64,000 nt of DNA, taken from the NCBI GenBank assembly GCA_022315425.1, contig JAIUPT010000008.1:620001-684000 (forward strand). The letters are read 5' to 3'. Below are positions 46,236 to 57,061 of this stretch, piece by piece. This DNA comes from Pseudevernia furfuracea (lineage: Eukaryota; Ascomycota; Lecanoromycetes; Lecanorales; Parmeliaceae). Made by a program: the position numbers and the translations under genes. The notes under the pieces are model-generated. The model was not told the DNA's origin and made no database searches. It saw nothing but the letters and a program-made list of their open reading frames with translations. Numbering within the stretch: position 1 is the stretch's first letter; each line of letters begins with the position of its first letter.

Positions 46236-47230
46236 TATGAAGTATGTAAGGGAGATTATAGGAGGTCGTGAGTCGAGTTGGCGAGCAAGAAGGAAGTGAA
46301 TGATTACATACGATTTGGATACTCTACTTTACTCTACTTTACGCCAAAGGAATGGTGTTGAAATTTGCCGAGTAGCGCCGACTAAATAAAGTAGAGTAGC
46401 TCGAGACGCGCGGAGAAACACATCTTTGACCAAAATACCAAATCACCTCATTCAAAGCCAGCTGGTGACGAGGAAGCCTACTCATGACAAGGCGAAATTT
46501 CAGCGCGTGATCTTCATCTACATCCCTCCCCAAACATCCCTACCAGCCACTACTCTACTTCTACACTTCTCGTTCCCCCATAACGTCTCCACCCGTCTGT
46601 TTGATTACGGAGATTAGTTCAAACCCGTTTTTCCAGTCGAGCTGCGTGAGCATTAAGGAGTGTCCCTATTCGAGGAGCTGGTGGAGCATCTTACTAATTA
46701 TTGGGCCACGGCCCAACATGACAGGTTTAAGCCCATATTGGACGGTGACTGGAACTGAGGCCGTTATCAATTGAACGCTCTTCCTGAGAATAATATATGA
46801 TGAGTCATGAAGGACAGATTTCAACACGAGACCCCTCACCTTCGAATCCCAAAATGAATATGCCAAAATTTACGAATAATCCTGGTTAATCGTAGCGGAA
46901 TAATACGGAGCTTGCCACGAAAGTAAATTACCGTATTCCGCTACGATTACCTGGACTAGTGCAAATTGTTTAGAAACTAGTCTGTTTCAGCCCTACAGGT
47001 AAGTCGCGTGCTTACAACAGTACCACATTCTAAATAAAACGTGTAAAGTGCCGTAGCATAGCATAGTTAATTTCAATCCTGCAGATGCATTTGTTCCAAA
47101 GTTTACGTTGCAAAAAAGCCACCCTGCGTCGCTTGAAGCACAAGCGGAAGAAAAAAAAGAGTCCAAGTTTTGTATCTAATTCCATCAGACCTGCTTCCAA
47201 CACTGGTGACACCCTGTCATACCATCAACT
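46236..47230. promoter_or_regulatory. Divergent promoter region, prp45 and RA-PH gene
   Basis: 995 bp between two divergent starts, with no supported coding exon. It contains short TACTTTAC/CTCTACTTTA repeats near 46320-46345 and the inverted repeat at 46881-46954. Confidence 0.5.
46881..46954. repeat. Imperfect inverted repeat, 24-28 nt arms
   Basis: The left arm 46881-46908 (core TAATCGTAGCGGAAT) and the right arm 46931-46954 (core ATTCCGCTACGATTA) are reverse complements apart from a 3-nt and a 1-nt bulge. The spacer is 22 nt. The pair would fold into a long hairpin. It could be the remnant of a foldback element. Confidence 0.8.
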
Positions 47231-49687
47231 ATGTCTTTACCCTCCTCGCCCGACGTCCCTCCGCTACCTGTGGAGGGAACCGTAGCAAGAAGCAGGTCTC
47301 GCTACAAAGGTCCACGGCCGCACAAGACTCTTACGAACCCGTCAGAGCCCCCAACCCTCAGCGCACAACAGCTTCAGCGACTGCGCAATATTCCACCTTT
47401 CCCACGCGAATTAAGACCACAGAATGATGAGGAAGATGGAATAGGGGTTGAGATACAGCACCCGTTCCATGAAACTACGCAGAGGCAAGGAGGGTCTGCA
47501 AATAGCGCCCAAAGATCCGAAGCATTTATGGCCCAAGAAGGAGCAAATTTGGGGAAGGGACTGATTCTTATATCGTCACAGGACCAGGTTGTTTCTCAAT
47601 TGCAGACTCTGCAGAGCTATCTGCCAAAGTGTTCGAGCAGAAGATACGACGCAGAAGCAGAGCCTCAGGAAGAAGCGGGCCAAAACACAACGCGGAGTCA
47701 AAAGCTAGCAACAACCCCTGGGCAATATCCCCGCGATCCAGGCTCGGGCTTGCGTTCCCCCCACAAAGAAAAGGCGGCTACGACCGTTAGATCACCTGCA
47801 TTGCCTAGGAGCGGCCTCACGCAACGTATTGCTGGACACTCGGATGGAAAACGCGTACGCAAAAGTAGGGAGGAGCTCAAGAGGACAATTTCCGCGCCTA
47901 TTGCCATTGAAACGCCTCATAGTACTGTTAAACCTGCTTTTGATGCACCCGTGTCGGCTGTCAATGCTGGAGAGCGCAGGGTCAAGGTCAGATATGACCA
48001 GAACCTGATGTCGCTTCCCGTAACGCCGTCAACGACACCATTGGATATTATTATCTCCGCTGCCGATCAATTGGCAGAGTCTATTGATCCGAATAGTATG
48101 GTTCTCCTCGAGTCATTCAAGCAATTAGGACTTGAACGCCCGCTTAGGAGGTATGAGCATGTCCGTGATGTGTTAAATTCCTGGGACAATGATACGCAAA
48201 ACACGTTGGTAATTAAGTCATCTCCTACAGGCGGCAGGGATGATCTGCTGGACCTCCATTCTGTCCCGAGCTCCCAGCCTGTCGACGTATCAGTATATAT
48301 TCATTATTCACAGAGACCAGGCCATTGGAATAAACGATGGGTCACGCTACGCTCGGACGGACAGATGCTAGTAGCCAAGAGAGAAGATGGTGAAACAGTT
48401 AACATCTGTCACATTTCTGACTTCGATATCTATATTCCGACGGCACGGCAGTCGGCGAAGAGGATCAGACCACCAAGAAAGATGTGTTTCGCCATCAAAA
48501 GCCAGCAGAAGTCGAGTATGTTCTTAAGTACAGCCAATTTTGTTCATTTCTTTTCAACGAGCGATAAGACGTTGGCTGCATCTTGGTACAAAGCCGTTTT
48601 AGAGTGGAGAAGTTGGTACTTGGTCAACGTAATGGGCGAGGGAAAAGAAGGTGCACAGGGCTCCAAGAAAGTATCGACGAAAGCAGACGTTCAAAAGGTT
48701 TCAAATACTGGATTCCTGAAATCGGAGAGCCAGCGCAGACCACCAGAGCCGCCAACGCAGGGAATGGGTTCAATCAACTCCACATTGGCCAATCTTGATA
48801 CAGAGCACATCGTTCCTGTCCGAGGTTCCAACTCTAGGCGCATTGTGGTCGATGACTCTGTCGATGATATGTCGTTCCGCAGTCGAAGCGATATTCCGAC
48901 ACCGCAGCCCAAGAAACTTACTAGAGATTCTAATATAGGTGCTACGAGGGAACATGAGCCTTCATTCGTGCAGGCTGTACGGCAAGAAGAGTCTGAGCCC
49001 TTCGCCGCGACAGGGTTGCTCGGCAGAACGTATACCCAGCGCCAGAGAGCCCAACGAGAGCGTGAGAAGGCACACGATTCCAGGTCAGACCAAGCCGTAG
49101 CGACGCCTAACATCAACCCCGTTAACAGCTTGAATCGAACGCTATCACAACGTCCAAAACCCAAGCCTTTGATCGACCTGACTCCTCAGTACCAGGAGCC
49201 GCCGCAGCATGCAAAGAAGGGCAGAGGTGTCGTACTTGAGCAAACACCTGCTGGAGGCCTTGTTGAAGTAGCCAACACACCAGAGGCCGCCATTCCGATT
49301 CCACCTTCTACCACATGGCGTAGACCTACAAGCAGGGGCAGAGATGGGCTCAGCGTTGCTCGATCCAAAACCGTGCGTCGAGGACGCAGCAGCGGTACGC
49401 CTTCTGAGCCGAGGCAGACTCCGACGTCACCGGAAAAGGGGGATATGGCTTTCACTGGTGGACTGCTTGCCAGCAACAGTAGAGGTCAAGATGGTGCAAG
49501 GACAGGAAGGGGGGTCAAGACTGTGTATAGGCAGGCGAAAGAACCCATGCTGGATGTAGGACAGGAGCTTCAGTATGCGTCTGGCAGTCTGCTAGAGCGG
49601 GCCGAAAGGCAAGATCGAGGCTTCCACTCGATCATCGAAAGGGAGAAGAAAAGAGAGATCTTGGCAGCTGTGGGCAAAGAGACCTAG
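47231..49687 (+). CDS. RA-PH domain protein (MRL/RIAM-like module)
   Basis: A single exon, 818 aa. The first ~240 residues are disordered and Pro/Ser/Arg-rich. A Ras-association-like (ubiquitin-like) domain follows at about 250-335 (RVKVRYDQNLMSLPVTPSTT...LRRYEHVRDVL). A PH domain is at about 355-470 (PGHWNKRWVTLRSDGQMLVA, ISDFDIYIPT, CFAIKSQQKSSMFL, LAASWYKAVLEWRSWYLV). The RA-PH order is that of MRL proteins and of related fungal proteins that bind small GTPases and phosphoinositides at the cell cortex. The C-terminal half is disordered, with a helical end (LERAERQDRGFHSIIEREKK). The exact partner is not visible from sequence. Confidence 0.85.
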   Translation: MSLPSSPDVPPLPVEGTVARSRSRYKGPRPHKTLTNPSEPPTLSAQQLQRLRNIPPFPRELRPQNDEEDGIGVEIQHPFHETTQRQGGSANSAQRSEAFMAQEGANLGKGLILISSQDQVVSQLQTLQSYLPKCSSRRYDAEAEPQEEAGQNTTRSQKLATTPGQYPRDPGSGLRSPHKEKAATTVRSPALPRSGLTQRIAGHSDGKRVRKSREELKRTISAPIAIETPHSTVKPAFDAPVSAVNAGERRVKVRYDQNLMSLPVTPSTTPLDIIISAADQLAESIDPNSMVLLESFKQLGLERPLRRYEHVRDVLNSWDNDTQNTLVIKSSPTGGRDDLLDLHSVPSSQPVDVSVYIHYSQRPGHWNKRWVTLRSDGQMLVAKREDGETVNICHISDFDIYIPTARQSAKRIRPPRKMCFAIKSQQKSSMFLSTANFVHFFSTSDKTLAASWYKAVLEWRSWYLVNVMGEGKEGAQGSKKVSTKADVQKVSNTGFLKSESQRRPPEPPTQGMGSINSTLANLDTEHIVPVRGSNSRRIVVDDSVDDMSFRSRSDIPTPQPKKLTRDSNIGATREHEPSFVQAVRQEESEPFAATGLLGRTYTQRQRAQREREKAHDSRSDQAVATPNINPVNSLNRTLSQRPKPKPLIDLTPQYQEPPQHAKKGRGVVLEQTPAGGLVEVANTPEAAIPIPPSTTWRRPTSRGRDGLSVARSKTVRRGRSSGTPSEPRQTPTSPEKGDMAFTGGLLASNSRGQDGARTGRGVKTVYRQAKEPMLDVGQELQYASGSLLERAERQDRGFHSIIEREKKREILAAVGKET

Positions 49688-50085
49688 ATACTGAACTAAA
49701 TTTTGAAGTCTGCTCTATGAATTTGAGTTTTGCAGCTTTGAGCGCAAATCGAGAATCACTCTGCCGTGAACCAAAGACCTTTTTGTAGACAACACCTGAA
49801 CAGCAACGGCAGTGCAAAAACTCCATTCGAGTATAAACACTCAATCGACCCAAAATGGTGACACTCGCAAACCCTTTGGTAATATGGTGGTAATCATTGT
49901 AATTGCCTTTATACACATTGTGGGTTTTATATTACGGCTGTAGCCATTCGACTATTTCAGCCTCTTTATCTAGTATGGTTCCCGGTGCAATATATACAAA
50001 CAGAACTCCGATCGCTGAATGCTGCAATTTGAAATGTGAGTTCGTCTCCCAAATACGTTCCAATGCAGGAGGAATACCTCTTTTC
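49688..50085. other. Convergent intergenic before MFS gene
   Basis: 3' flanks of convergent genes. Nothing recognisable. Confidence 0.5.
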
Positions 50086-52032
50086 TCACACTTCCGCTTT
50101 CTCCACGTCTCTCTCCGGATCTTGCAATCTTGAACCATCCCCTTGTACATCCGATCTTGCAGCCTCCACGCCTTCAGGCTCCATTGTCGGTTGGACTTCC
50201 TTTTCAGAATCACCAGAGTCACTCTCCTCGTCCTTGATACTCTCATCTTCCGGCTGCCTTCGCTTGATCTTAGCCATAACCTCAGCCGCTTCTCTGGCGA
50301 ATTTACACTTCTTTCGGATGACAGGTCCATATTTGTAGAACAAGTATGGGAATGGCACACAGGCCAAGGCCAAGAAAGCTGGAATCGTACTCGCCCAATG
50401 AATACCGAGGTTGTCGTACATGTATGTCGTGAAGAGAGGGAATATCGTTCCAAACATGCTTCGTAATACGGAATTGGCAGCCAGCACACTAGCCGCGTAA
50501 ATAGTGTACGAGTCGATGAGGTAGTTCATAATCGACAGGAAGACTAGAACCATGCCGAAGCCGAATGGTGCCGTAAAGATAATGCTCACAATCCAGTGGA
50601 TGGAGGGGTAGTTGGTCCAAGCAAAGATGAACAGTCCAATGGGAATGCAGACGCTACCAATCATGGCGGGCGGTAGTCTTGCTTCCGGTGCCGCGCCTCC
50701 TTCACCTTTCGCAATACCAGCTGCCTCAGCACGTAAATAACGATTATTATCGGGAATTGTGTAGATGACGGCACCGATCATGCCGACTGCGACACCCAAA
50801 AATGCAAGGCCACCGATACCTTCGCTCCAGTGGCGATTTTGCTGGTACACGATTGGAAAAGCTGCGAACATCATGTAAAGGGTTCCATAGATGATGGCCA
50901 TGTAGATTGAAAGCAGAAGCACGATGGGCTCTTTAAGCAGAAGCACCCACGGTCGAGATAAGGCTATCTTGAAAGATTGACTGAGCGATTGCTTTTCGCC
51001 GCGATCGTATTCGATCTTGGACTTGTAGACCTTGCCGGTCTTCTTACTCATGGCTGCTGCGCGATTTTTGAGGAGTACAGGTGCGTACGTTTCGGGGATA
51101 GTGAGTGAGCCGATGATCCAGAGGGCGCCGGTAAAGATTGCCATGAGGCCTTCAACCCAGCGCCAGCCCTCTGTTTCACCAAGAAATCCACCTACGATAG
51201 GTCCTAAGGTGGGGCCCATGAACGGTGCGGCAGCAAAAACGGACATAGCAAGCCCACGCTGAGATGCGGGGAACATGTCCTTCAGGATTTCGGAGTCAGC
51301 AAAAATCTATTAGGATATAACTTGACTTGGCTTGCTCCCGCAACATGTCTTGCGGCCTAGAACGCAATCTCAACAGGACCAAAAAAACTCGAAAAACATG
51401 ACTTACCGCGATGACACCGCCGGCATTCGTCAAAGGCGAAGAGCCAAAAGCGCCGGCGAAGAAGCGGAGGATAATAAGAGTCTGTATGTTTTGGGCGCCA
51501 GCAGCTCCTGCGTTGAAAGCCGTAAGAACGCCGTAGGTGGTGAAGAAGAGGATTTGCCGGCCATAAAGCTCGGATAGAGGGGCCCAAAGCAAGGGGCCAA
51601 TGGCGAACTATGATTGCATTAGACTTACTTTCTTATGCACTTGTATCACTCTGTACTCACACCCAAGACGAAGAGTGAGACTCCTAATACGACAACTTCA
51701 TCGCTCGTGTGAAAGCCAGATATGATCTGATCCACACCACCAGTATATGCCGAGGAAACAAAGGCTACGGCCAATGTTGCAAAAGCTACCAAAAGTGTGA
51801 TTGCCCACTTTTTCCACATGGCAAAGCCCATTGGATCTCGAGGATCGTTGGGTATGAACTCGACGCGGTAGGGGTCTTCTTCTGTGCCTGATCCATTGTA
51901 CTTGTGGTTCAGAACGGCAGGGGTAAGGAGTGCGTGAGATGAGACGAGTTGCCAGTGACTTGGTCGTGTCGTTTTTGATTGAGAAGCTGCATCGACATGT
52001 GTCAAGGTATCGGACGAGGTATGGCTAGGCAT
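50086..52032 (-). CDS. MFS drug/polyamine exporter, DHA1 type
   Basis: Exons 52032-51661, 51607-51407 and 51279-50086 give 588 aa. Intron lengths are 53 and 127 nt. The N-terminus is hydrophilic with NDPRDPMGFAMWKKW just before the first membrane helix, as in fungal DHA1 transporters. Twelve helices can be traced. The cytoplasmic loop 2-3 signature appears as GPLLWAPLSELYGR, and motif C-like MGPTLGPIVGGFLGE lies in helix 5. The C-terminus is a long charged tail (DEESDSGDSEKEV). Such proteins export drugs, polyamines or toxins by proton antiport at the plasma membrane; the substrate is unknown. The AG used for the third exon (CCTGAAG) has a CTGAC branch close by. Confidence 0.9.
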
Positions 52033-52496
52033 GAGGACTGGCGGGCCTTGAGGGCGGAGTTGTAGAGGTTGGAGTGGAGGAGATATGCGGGTGGATTTCC
52101 TGCTGTGGAAGAAAGGAAAGGAAACATGATGCAGAGGTGGATATATAGGAGATTATCAATAAGAGCATCCATGATACTTTTTCTACTCATCAGTCACAAC
52201 GATAGCACTAATACGAGTACTATACCCGCTCGGAAGAAAAGTTCGCGATGCAAAAATGCACAAAAGGCAATGATGATTGATGACGGTATTTTATGCTTTG
52301 CATAATTTTGTGTCTCGGCTCGGATATGGGATTTTATTTCCAGCTCAGTGCTTTTTTTTCTATTGGTTTCTAATTTCTATGTGACTTCTGAAGCATAATG
52401 TAAGTTATCAATAAAACTTACGAGTACAATATTAAATACAATATTAACATGCACATGCTCAATGTCCTCTCGTCTTGCTGGCCATTAGGTATTACC

Positions 52497-52692
52497 TCTA
52501 GAGTCTAGAGTACCGTCTACCGTCAAGTTTTAGATCGATACGTCATACGTCATACGAGTAGTACGATAGCCGTGCCGAGCAGCCGATTAGTTGCCGGTCC
52601 CTTTTGCCACGAGGAGTCAGGACTGGAGGCTCAATTCAGGCGACGGGTAACGGTAAACGGTGAACGGTGGACACAGACTAAGACTAAGACTA
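52497..52692. repeat. Cluster of five unrelated 6-7-nt tandem duplications
   Basis: In order: CTCTAGA/GTCTAGA (52497), TACCGTC twice (52511), ATACGTC twice plus ATACG (52538), a GGTAACGGTAAACGGTGAACGG ladder (52645-52670, about 6-7-nt period), and AGACTA three times (52675). Each uses a different unit. Confidence 0.8.
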
Positions 52693-52945
52693 ATGAGATA
52701 GCACCATAGTACTGTATAACTGCCACGGAGCACTGAAGCTCATCATGTTTTGATTGAGGAAATCAATATACCCCCAAGCAGCAGCTGAAAGAGATGAGTA
52801 CGGATGACTAGTCAAAATGTCTCAAGAAAAGAAGACTTGAAGCTATGCAATTCTACCTGTCCAAACCCAGACTCGATCATCTTAGCCTCATAATTCCATC
52901 CACCTGAAAATCACCGAAGAAACCTGTATTCCTGCCACCAATCCT

Positions 52946-52958
52946 CCCCCCCCCCCCC
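52946..52958. repeat. Homopolymer tract, 13 C
   Basis: An uninterrupted run of 13 cytosines in the gap upstream of the MFS gene. Confidence 0.85.
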
Positions 52959-53462
52959 TTAAATACTTGCACCTCTAAAGTGCCCGGTATTTGCTGAATG
53001 CATGTGCCTGATGATTGCCCACCTTGAAAACACCACGCTCGTTGTAATGCCAATATAGCCCACGTCCAAAGTCACCGACGAAATCGTCGTGATGAAATAG
53101 AATGAACATGAGCCGTGCATTGGTAAATGTTTCGTGGCAAGCAGGAAATCGAAGAAAGAAGTGGGAGAAAGAAGCCCGAAGATGCGCGCGAACCACCATT
53201 CTAAATTGCCCACACTTTTGGTCCCCCCAACCAACACCGCTTTCTGCTACCGTATCCCGCTATGCTTGACCAGACGTGGAGATCTATCGTCATGCTTATC
53301 CTGAACAGGTCGCGTCCGCATCTAAACATTTCCCCTTTTGTTCTAATATGACCTGTCCCACTCACACAAATACAATATCCTCTCTCCCACTCACCACCCT
53401 TGCGTAATTGATTTTCTCTAGAAGCTGGCTCTTGACGCGTGAAGGGTAGAGGCTTTGCACAC

Positions 53463-55577
53463 TTAAACGGGTGATTTGTTCGGGTTCGCGCCGTTTCTCC
53501 GAGAGTCGTCGTTCATCGACAATCCCCCAAGACCGGCGGAAAGGAAAGCAAATGGATCAGAGTTCCCATCCATGCCGCCATATGTGGTACCGCTGTAAGC
53601 TGATGATCCGTTTTGAGCACCTGTAGAAGGGGAAGGGCCGTTGCCAGCGGATGTGAATGCGGCTTCGGCAGCCCGACTGTCGAATGGCCCACCGGAATGC
53701 CCTTGGCCGTATCCAGCGCCCATAGGAGGATAGGCACCAGTCGGAGCGCCCAGACCAGAGGGCAGAGCGTATTGACTAGGTGGCCCGCCGTACTGCTGAC
53801 CGCCAAAGCCACCAGAGCCGAAGCCGCCTGAGGCACCGGCAAAGGGACCTGGACCCGGGGTACCAGCCATCGATGGCGGACCCATGCTATATCCCGATGG
53901 TGGCTCAAGTGGAGACGGGAACGCTGAATCTGCTACAACTGCCGCCCCAGCACGGCTAGCACCGCAACGAAGGCAACTGACGTTCTTAGCAAAATTGTGA
54001 TATCCACAACCTTCGGAGCCACATTTCCAATCGCCGGCTCTAAATGGAACCATGCCACCACCTCCACCACGTCCATGACCCATGCCATGGCCACCGTGGT
54101 GTCCCATGTGTTGTTGAGGGGGCATCATGTGCGGAGGGCCATAGCCATAGTTTGAGTAGCCCATTGGATCGCCGCCAGGTCCTGCAGCCGGGTAGGAGCA
54201 ACGGAAGCATGCTGTACGGCGCTGAAAGTTCGAAAAGCCGCATGAAGGGCAAGTCCAGTCTCCAGGTCGAGGTCGATTCTTGCTAGGAGGGAACGGCGTC
54301 AGGATCTCCGCGGCACGATCAAGCACACGGCTTGATGAAGGCGAGACCTCAATTGCTTTTTCGTTGAGAGCACGCCCATTCATGCATAGACTCTCCGCAG
54401 CCTGAGATATAGTCAGTTGCTAGCCGTTCAGAAATGCAACGATACCTTGGGTACGAATGCTTGAAAGAAGGACATCGAGGCAAATTCGTTCACACAGAAG
54501 AACAAATAGGAGAAAGAGAAACAACCAACCTCCTCGTGTGAAGAAAAAACAGCGAACCCCGATCCAGTAGGCTTGTGCTGGTCTGGCGTACGTAAAGTCC
54601 AAAAGGCAATCGGACGACCGCCGAACTGGGTGAACCAGCTCTCAAGCTCGGACTGAGTAGTGTCGTGTGGCAGTCCGCTCATGTGTAGTACCTTGCTTCG
54701 CTCAGACAGAAATGCACGAACGTCGGCCCTTGCGTCCATCGGACGGCTTAGTACATCGGGATGCTCATGAGGTGGCTGAGACTTTCTGATGAGCCCGCGC
54801 AACACCCTAGCTAGAGTCACCGCTTCTTCCATGGCGCGACGAGGAGACGCTGGCGCGAGAGCTTGCAAATGGAATGGGAGGTTGTGCTTTATTGGGGCGG
54901 AAGATTGTACAGGCTCGACCTCCAACGCTGCACATATGTTTGCCAGAGAGCTTGGACCGAATGGCAAAGACTCTGGGTGGTGTTGCTGCCAGCGTTGATA
55001 CTCGGTACGTAGATCAAAGGTGCGAGAGTGTTGAAGGTAAGCAGGAAGCACAACAGCCTTGTCTCGCGCCTCGCGGGGAAGCTGGACGCGAAGATCCCAG
55101 GAATCGAGGGTAACGAAAGCAAACTCAAGGTTCTTGGATGTCAGATGCTCGGAAGCAAATGCGTCAAAGCGGGTGATGGCATCTCGGAACGTTCCTGCTG
55201 TCCGTACGTGCTCCCAGGTGATAGTGGTCAGGCTCGCTTGGGGAAGATTAGAAAAGAGGCAACGGATAGTATAGAGTCTGGTGGGATGTCCGAGTGACAC
55301 TTACTGCAAAGCGGAGTAATGGGTGTGTTGACAGGCTTGACGAGGACACTCTCTCGATGGATCTACCATGTTGCATATGAGCAAGCTGATCTGTTTAACC
55401 CCAAACATCACCATGACCTACCTCCTCACAATTTTTGGCATCTAGCAAGAGCCAGCCAATTTCGATGACCTCGGCGGAGTCTTTGGTCACGTAGACGCCG
55501 TGTTCGTCGCAAGTGGTAGCAACATGAATAACCAAGTAGCGGTCAATATCAGGCTTTGCCCCCTGAGTGCTTGACAT
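53463..55577 (-). CDS. Nrp1-like protein: exonuclease fold, RRM, two RanBP2 zinc fingers
   Basis: Exons 55577-55422, 55362-55305, 55236-54530 and 54401-53463 give 619 aa. The N-terminal ~200 residues have the ERI1/DEDDh exonuclease fold (RYLVIHVATTCDEHGVYV, SAEVIEIGWLLLDAKNCEE, LEFAFVTLDSWDLRV). An RRM follows (SKVLHMSGLPHDTTQSELES, GSGFAVFSSHEEAAES), then two RanBP2-type zinc fingers, GDWTCPSCGFSNFQRRTACF...C and GDWKCGSEGCGYHNFAKNVS...C, separated by a Gly/His-rich linker. The C-terminus is Gly/Pro/Ser-rich. The RRM plus finger layout is that of yeast Nrp1, a stress-granule RNA-binding protein. The first two exonuclease acidic residues are replaced (see findings). The start is the ATG before SSTQGAKPDID. 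Confidence 0.88.
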
Positions 55578-57061
55578 CCCGATGGCCCAGGCTCCTAACG
55601 TCTTTGACGTGCAGAGCGATGTTCTTGACTCTGAGAGCAGGGTAAGCCTTGGCCTTTGTGGGGGGGGGTATTGCTTTTGTGGACAGCAGCGCGGGAGGTG
55701 TTGGGAAGGCAAGGATCGGATGGGCGGAAATGAAAGTCTGGACTGATGTACACGGGAGGTCGTGGCTGTAGGGGAGGTGCTGAAGGAGCGACTAAAGTGA
55801 GAAGGTAGGAGGGTAGAAAGGGAGGAAGTAGGGAATAGTAGGTAATGAATGATAGGAGGTCAGAGGTTTGCAATAATTGGTCGGCTATTGATGTAAAATT
55901 GTCTGTCACGAGAGAAAACAACGTGATCTCGCTTCGGGCGTTCGGGCCCTGTCGGGAACCCCACTATATCACTAGCCGTTTCACCTCCTGCAGAGTCCAC
56001 TCTCTCAGTTCAGGTACTTATCATATCCATTATCAACAATGATGATATATGTTCTCCTTCAGTTTCTGCTCAGTCTAGTATTGGTTCTACATTGTTTTTC
56101 TGTCGCCTACTATGCTCTCGTCACTTCTTGGAGTTACCATATTGGCTATGAGAACCCGTTTGTACATGGAAGATCATCATTGAAGCAAACCTGACTGGAG
56201 CGTTGATGGCAGTTGGCCCTGACTGACTGGTCATAATGTCCAGGCACGGCAGCAGAGACTACCATCCACTTTCAAGATGCTTGCATTCATACGAAGACGC
56301 TAGAAATTGAAACATGGGTGCTCTACCCTGAAGAAACAATTGGAGATGATCATGCATGCGTTATATCAAAAGCTATCGGTCTAGTTATAGCCGTTTTCCC
56401 AATTCTCAAGCGCTCTCCAGTTGCACAACGGGGCTGCCTGAAAGGATTACTTGTGAAGATACCACGCCCCTTAGCGTCTCGAGAGCTGGCGTGTTGGGGC
56501 TCTTCTCGGGGAGCATGTCATCTCAATGTTGATCAGAGAGATACGAGGATGCTCGGACATGATCTACAGCACGTAGCTGTCTGGGGGTGTAAAATTCCGA
56601 GCTTGTGGATTCACTGTGGCTCCGGGGATTCGAAGCACCCAATCACCATTACGGGGTGTCTTTTTCAAGACAATGAGTCAAATGAAAGAAAGTATCCAAT
56701 GAGGAAGCTGAAGGATGCGTCAAGAGAGCAACAAAGGTTGTCACCATTTTCGAAAGCGCTCTTTGTCTAAGAATAGAGCATCTTTCGAATACTTTCGAGA
56801 TGATGTAGGCTCACATTTCGAGGCAACAACTACTTGTAGATGGAAAAGATGATCAGTGGGTGTGTGACCAGAGAGATTCTGCTTGATTTTCTAGATCACA
56901 CACCACTTTCTCAACGAACACTTCACATTTTCGGTTGTCCGTACTTGGGCCAAGATAAAGTACCTAGGCTCGCGGCAAACGCGTCCCCATGCCCGACTCC
57001 CCGCATTCCTGTACTTACTCCTAACCCACACATCTCATTGGAAACGGGCATCAACAGCGCA
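55578..57061. promoter_or_regulatory. Divergent region, Nrp1-like and F-box genes
   Basis: 1.48 kb between divergent starts. It contains a G9 run at 55660-55668 and a 150-codon plus-strand frame (56318-56770) without known features. Nothing else was recognised. Confidence 0.45.

Larger units (their letters stand above)
52033..53462. other. 1.4-kb gene-free region upstream of the MFS gene
   Basis: No supported gene. It holds the MFS promoter, a run of short tandem duplications (52497-52692), a 13-nt C tract (52946-52958) and the 3' flank of the Nrp1-like gene. Confidence 0.5.

Noticed and set aside
46780..46860. Possible tRNA because of TTCGAATCC
   Set aside because: The flanking bases do not form a T-stem, and no acceptor or anticodon stem pairs on either strand.
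56318..56770. 150-codon plus-strand frame in the Nrp1-like / F-box divergent gap
   Set aside because: No motif, no splice partner and no clear coding bias by eye. It could be a lineage-specific gene but cannot be supported.
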